From: Flavobacteriales bacterium
GTDB lineage: Bacteria > Bacteroidota > Bacteroidia > DT-38
Assembly (NCBI GenBank): GCA_013214975.1
Contig: JABSPR010000136.1
Coordinates: forward strand, 1-8,043
Direction of reading: 5' to 3'
DNA: 8,043 nucleotides
The notes beneath the pieces were generated by a model. The model saw only the letters and a list, made by a program, of their open reading frames with translations. It was not told the origin of the DNA and searched no databases. Positions 6,593 to 8,043 of the stretch are shown here, in pieces (within the stretch, counting starts at the first letter, position 1; the number at the start of each line of letters is the position of its first letter). The translations under genes and the position numbers were made by a program.

Positions 6593-7754
6593 GAATTGAA
6601 TCCAAATAAGTCATAAATTGATTTGAAACTACAGGACAACCCAAACCTTCTGCTGTTCCTTGGGGATAAATTTCGTAATCACGCACATTATCTCTTGAAT
6701 GAAGCACGACCGACCTGATAAGCGCATTGCTATTAGTACTATCCAGACCGTGTAATAAATAATGAATATTTATTCCCCATTCGCTTGCACCTCTTTCCCC
6801 AATTAAAAACTTCCCTAGTGAAGAACGATGACTATCAATGGCATTACTAAAACTCGGCGAAGTTTTCGTTTCATCACCTCCCCATGTATTATCGCCACAC
6901 CCATGAGAACATAATCCAGCCTTTATAATAGAATCTTTTTCGAAATCATACACAAACATTCTATTCTTACCGGAATGAATACTCATATCAATCATTATAC
7001 AGAAATCTTTGTTGTAAATACTGGCATTAACGTACTCTTTCGCTTCTTGAAATTTTGATTTTCCGGCTTGAAGATTTATATTTTCTTCAACCGTCATCTT
7101 ATCCTCTGGTACTGGATGTGCTACTTTTAAAATCTCGAATATTTCAATTAAATCATCAAAACCTAGTTCGTCATTTCTAATCCTCTCTATAAGACTGGCA
7201 TCATCAATAAAATACTTAGACATCACTTCTTTAAATTTCTCGTTATGACTTGGGATTTCTATCAGATCATCGCCGAAAGAAAAAAGGAACGGTGATGCGT
7301 TTAAACTATCGTAATGAATTAATAGTTCTCCATTCACAGCATTAGCGTATTCATCCCGAAACTTAGCCTGTCTTGTTTCACCTTTTACAATATTATTGTG
7401 ATACTCTGACGTCATAAACTCATAACTAAAATATAAAGGAAATTCTCCTCTAACTATCTCGTGCAGAAAGTAACTTATATTATTAGCAGAAGAATGAACA
7501 GACACTAACCTTCTATTTGCGTCTGTATCTACGAATACAACTATATCATTTGGAGAATATTTAGATCTGCCACCATTCTTATTTTTAAATTTCACATACC
7601 CATAATGTCTATAGTTGATAAACCCAGAAAGTCTTTCTCCAGCCAGAGTAACAACATTACCATTTGAATAATTATAAGGAGCAGTTACCGCACTTTGTGC
7701 ACACACTGTAATTCGTAAAAAAATAACCATCAAGGCTATTGCAAACGTTTTCAT
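6549..7754 (-). CDS. Secreted YkuD_2-type L,D-transpeptidase-like protein with extra N-terminal domain
   Basis: From ATG 7754 this is 401 residues with a Sec signal peptide (MKTFAIALMVIFLRITVCAQ). I chose this ATG over the in-frame TTG at 7793 because it puts the signal peptide first and leaves room for the promoter. Residues about 30-210 match a layout I know from Bacteroidota secreted proteins: a short beta-rich part (GERLSGFINYRHYGYVKFK, then KYSPNDI), followed by a helical part (PSHNEKFKEVMSKYF, then IERIRN). I cannot give it a family name. Residues about 245-400 are the murein L,D-transpeptidase-like catalytic domain: FCIMIDMSIHSGKNRMFVYD, AGLCSHGCG (279-287), SSLGKF, LLHGLDSTNSNA (333-344), VVLHS with H352, and GLGCPVVS with the nucleophile candidate C373. 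Such enzymes remodel or cross-link peptidoglycan in the periplasm. It is the first gene of a two-gene unit with the CotH-like lipoprotein. Confidence 0.87.
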   Translation of the reverse strand: MKTFAIALMVIFLRITVCAQSAVTAPYNYSNGNVVTLAGERLSGFINYRHYGYVKFKNKNGGRSKYSPNDIVVFVDTDANRRLVSVHSSANNISYFLHEIVRGEFPLYFSYEFMTSEYHNNIVKGETRQAKFRDEYANAVNGELLIHYDSLNASPFLFSFGDDLIEIPSHNEKFKEVMSKYFIDDASLIERIRNDELGFDDLIEIFEILKVAHPVPEDKMTVEENINLQAGKSKFQEAKEYVNASIYNKDFCIMIDMSIHSGKNRMFVYDFEKDSIIKAGLCSHGCGDNTWGGDETKTSPSFSNAIDSHRSSLGKFLIGERGASEWGINIHYLLHGLDSTNSNALIRSVVLHSRDNVRDYEIYPQGTAEGLGCPVVSNQFMTYLDSILERRKKPTLFWIYN

Positions 7755-7777
7755 TCTTCGTATTTGATTATTAACTA

Positions 7778-7785
7778 CAAAATTA
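7778..7785 (-). promoter_or_regulatory. Candidate Bacteroidota -7 promoter element for the transpeptidase-CotH unit
   Basis: On the minus strand TAATTTTG matches TAnnTTTG perfectly, 23 bases before the ATG at 7754, giving a leader of roughly 15-20 bases. A TTG at -33 is not found at 19-21 bases spacing. The element supports ATG 7754 over TTG 7793, because the latter would lie upstream of the transcript start. Confidence 0.45.
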
Positions 7786-7793
7786 CCAATCAA

Positions 7794-8043
7794 TACAAAT
7801 TGATAGTTTAGATCCTGAAAGACTTCTTAACAGATTGGCTTTAATACCTTTTTAATTTTTAGTATTAATTCCTTCCTTGAATTACAGATTCAAAATCAAC
7901 TTCAATCTATAGTCGTATTTCCTTCCTATTTTTACGGGATATTAAAATCCAATTATTGAAGATCCTCAGCTCTACTTCACTAAGTCTTATAATGTCCTGT
8001 ACTACTATTTATTTTTTAGTATTTACACCACAGTCCGCCTTCG
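7794..8043. other. Gene-free right edge
   Basis: These 250 AT-rich bases show no coding frame of note. They contain TTTTTAGTATT twice (7856-7866 and 8013-8023), with 18 of 23 bases matching when the flanks are aligned, and TTCCTTCC twice (7869-7876 and 7919-7926). I see no RNA gene or terminator here. Upstream regulatory sites for the transpeptidase-CotH unit may lie within it. Confidence 0.45.

Noticed and set aside
1..8043. CRISPR arrays, tRNA or rRNA genes, insertion sequences
   Set aside because: I saw no regularly spaced repeats, tRNA-like cloverleaf, rRNA sequence or transposase in either strand.

Overview
The window looks like a piece of an AT-rich Bacteroidota chromosome, probably a free-living, possibly marine, Cytophagales- or Flavobacteriia-like organism. 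This is inferred from the sequence style of the Kdo transferase and class II ribonucleotide reductase, from a Bacteroidota-type domain on the L,D-transpeptidase-like protein, from the lack of Shine-Dalgarno sites, and from two good TAnnTTTG (-7) promoter elements. No comparison with a database was possible.

Layout: the left edge (1-458, + strand) carries the 3' end of a Kdo transferase gene (waaA/kdtA), which adds Kdo to lipid A. Everything else reads leftward on the minus strand. The waaA stop overlaps, tail to tail, the stop of a PlsC-type 1-acylglycerol-3-phosphate acyltransferase gene (455-1195). Twenty bases upstream of plsC lies a membrane fatty acid desaturase gene (1216-2129). It is broken by a one-base deletion in a short T run: both halves are well conserved and rejoin exactly when one base is restored. 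Upstream of that is a complete class II (adenosylcobalamin-dependent) ribonucleotide reductase, nrdJ (2192-4804). The left half is therefore ordinary housekeeping: dNTP supply, membrane lipid synthesis and outer-membrane lipid A-Kdo.

A stretch of 555 bases (4805-5359) has no convincing gene. It holds a 15-base palindrome, a 22-base-spaced direct repeat, helically phased TTTCAA boxes and several small inverted repeats. No cobalamin riboswitch consensus was recognised in it.

The right half is a two-gene, translationally close unit driven by a Bacteroidota-type promoter at about 7780. The first gene encodes a secreted YkuD_2-type L,D-transpeptidase-like protein with an extra N-terminal domain (6549-7754). 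The second encodes a lipoprotein related to CotH atypical kinases (5360 to about 6540 or 6592), whose start codon is not ATG. Both products should act in the cell envelope. This pairing is the least familiar part of the window and the best candidate for something undescribed, although each protein belongs to a recognisable family. The last 250 bases hold no visible gene.
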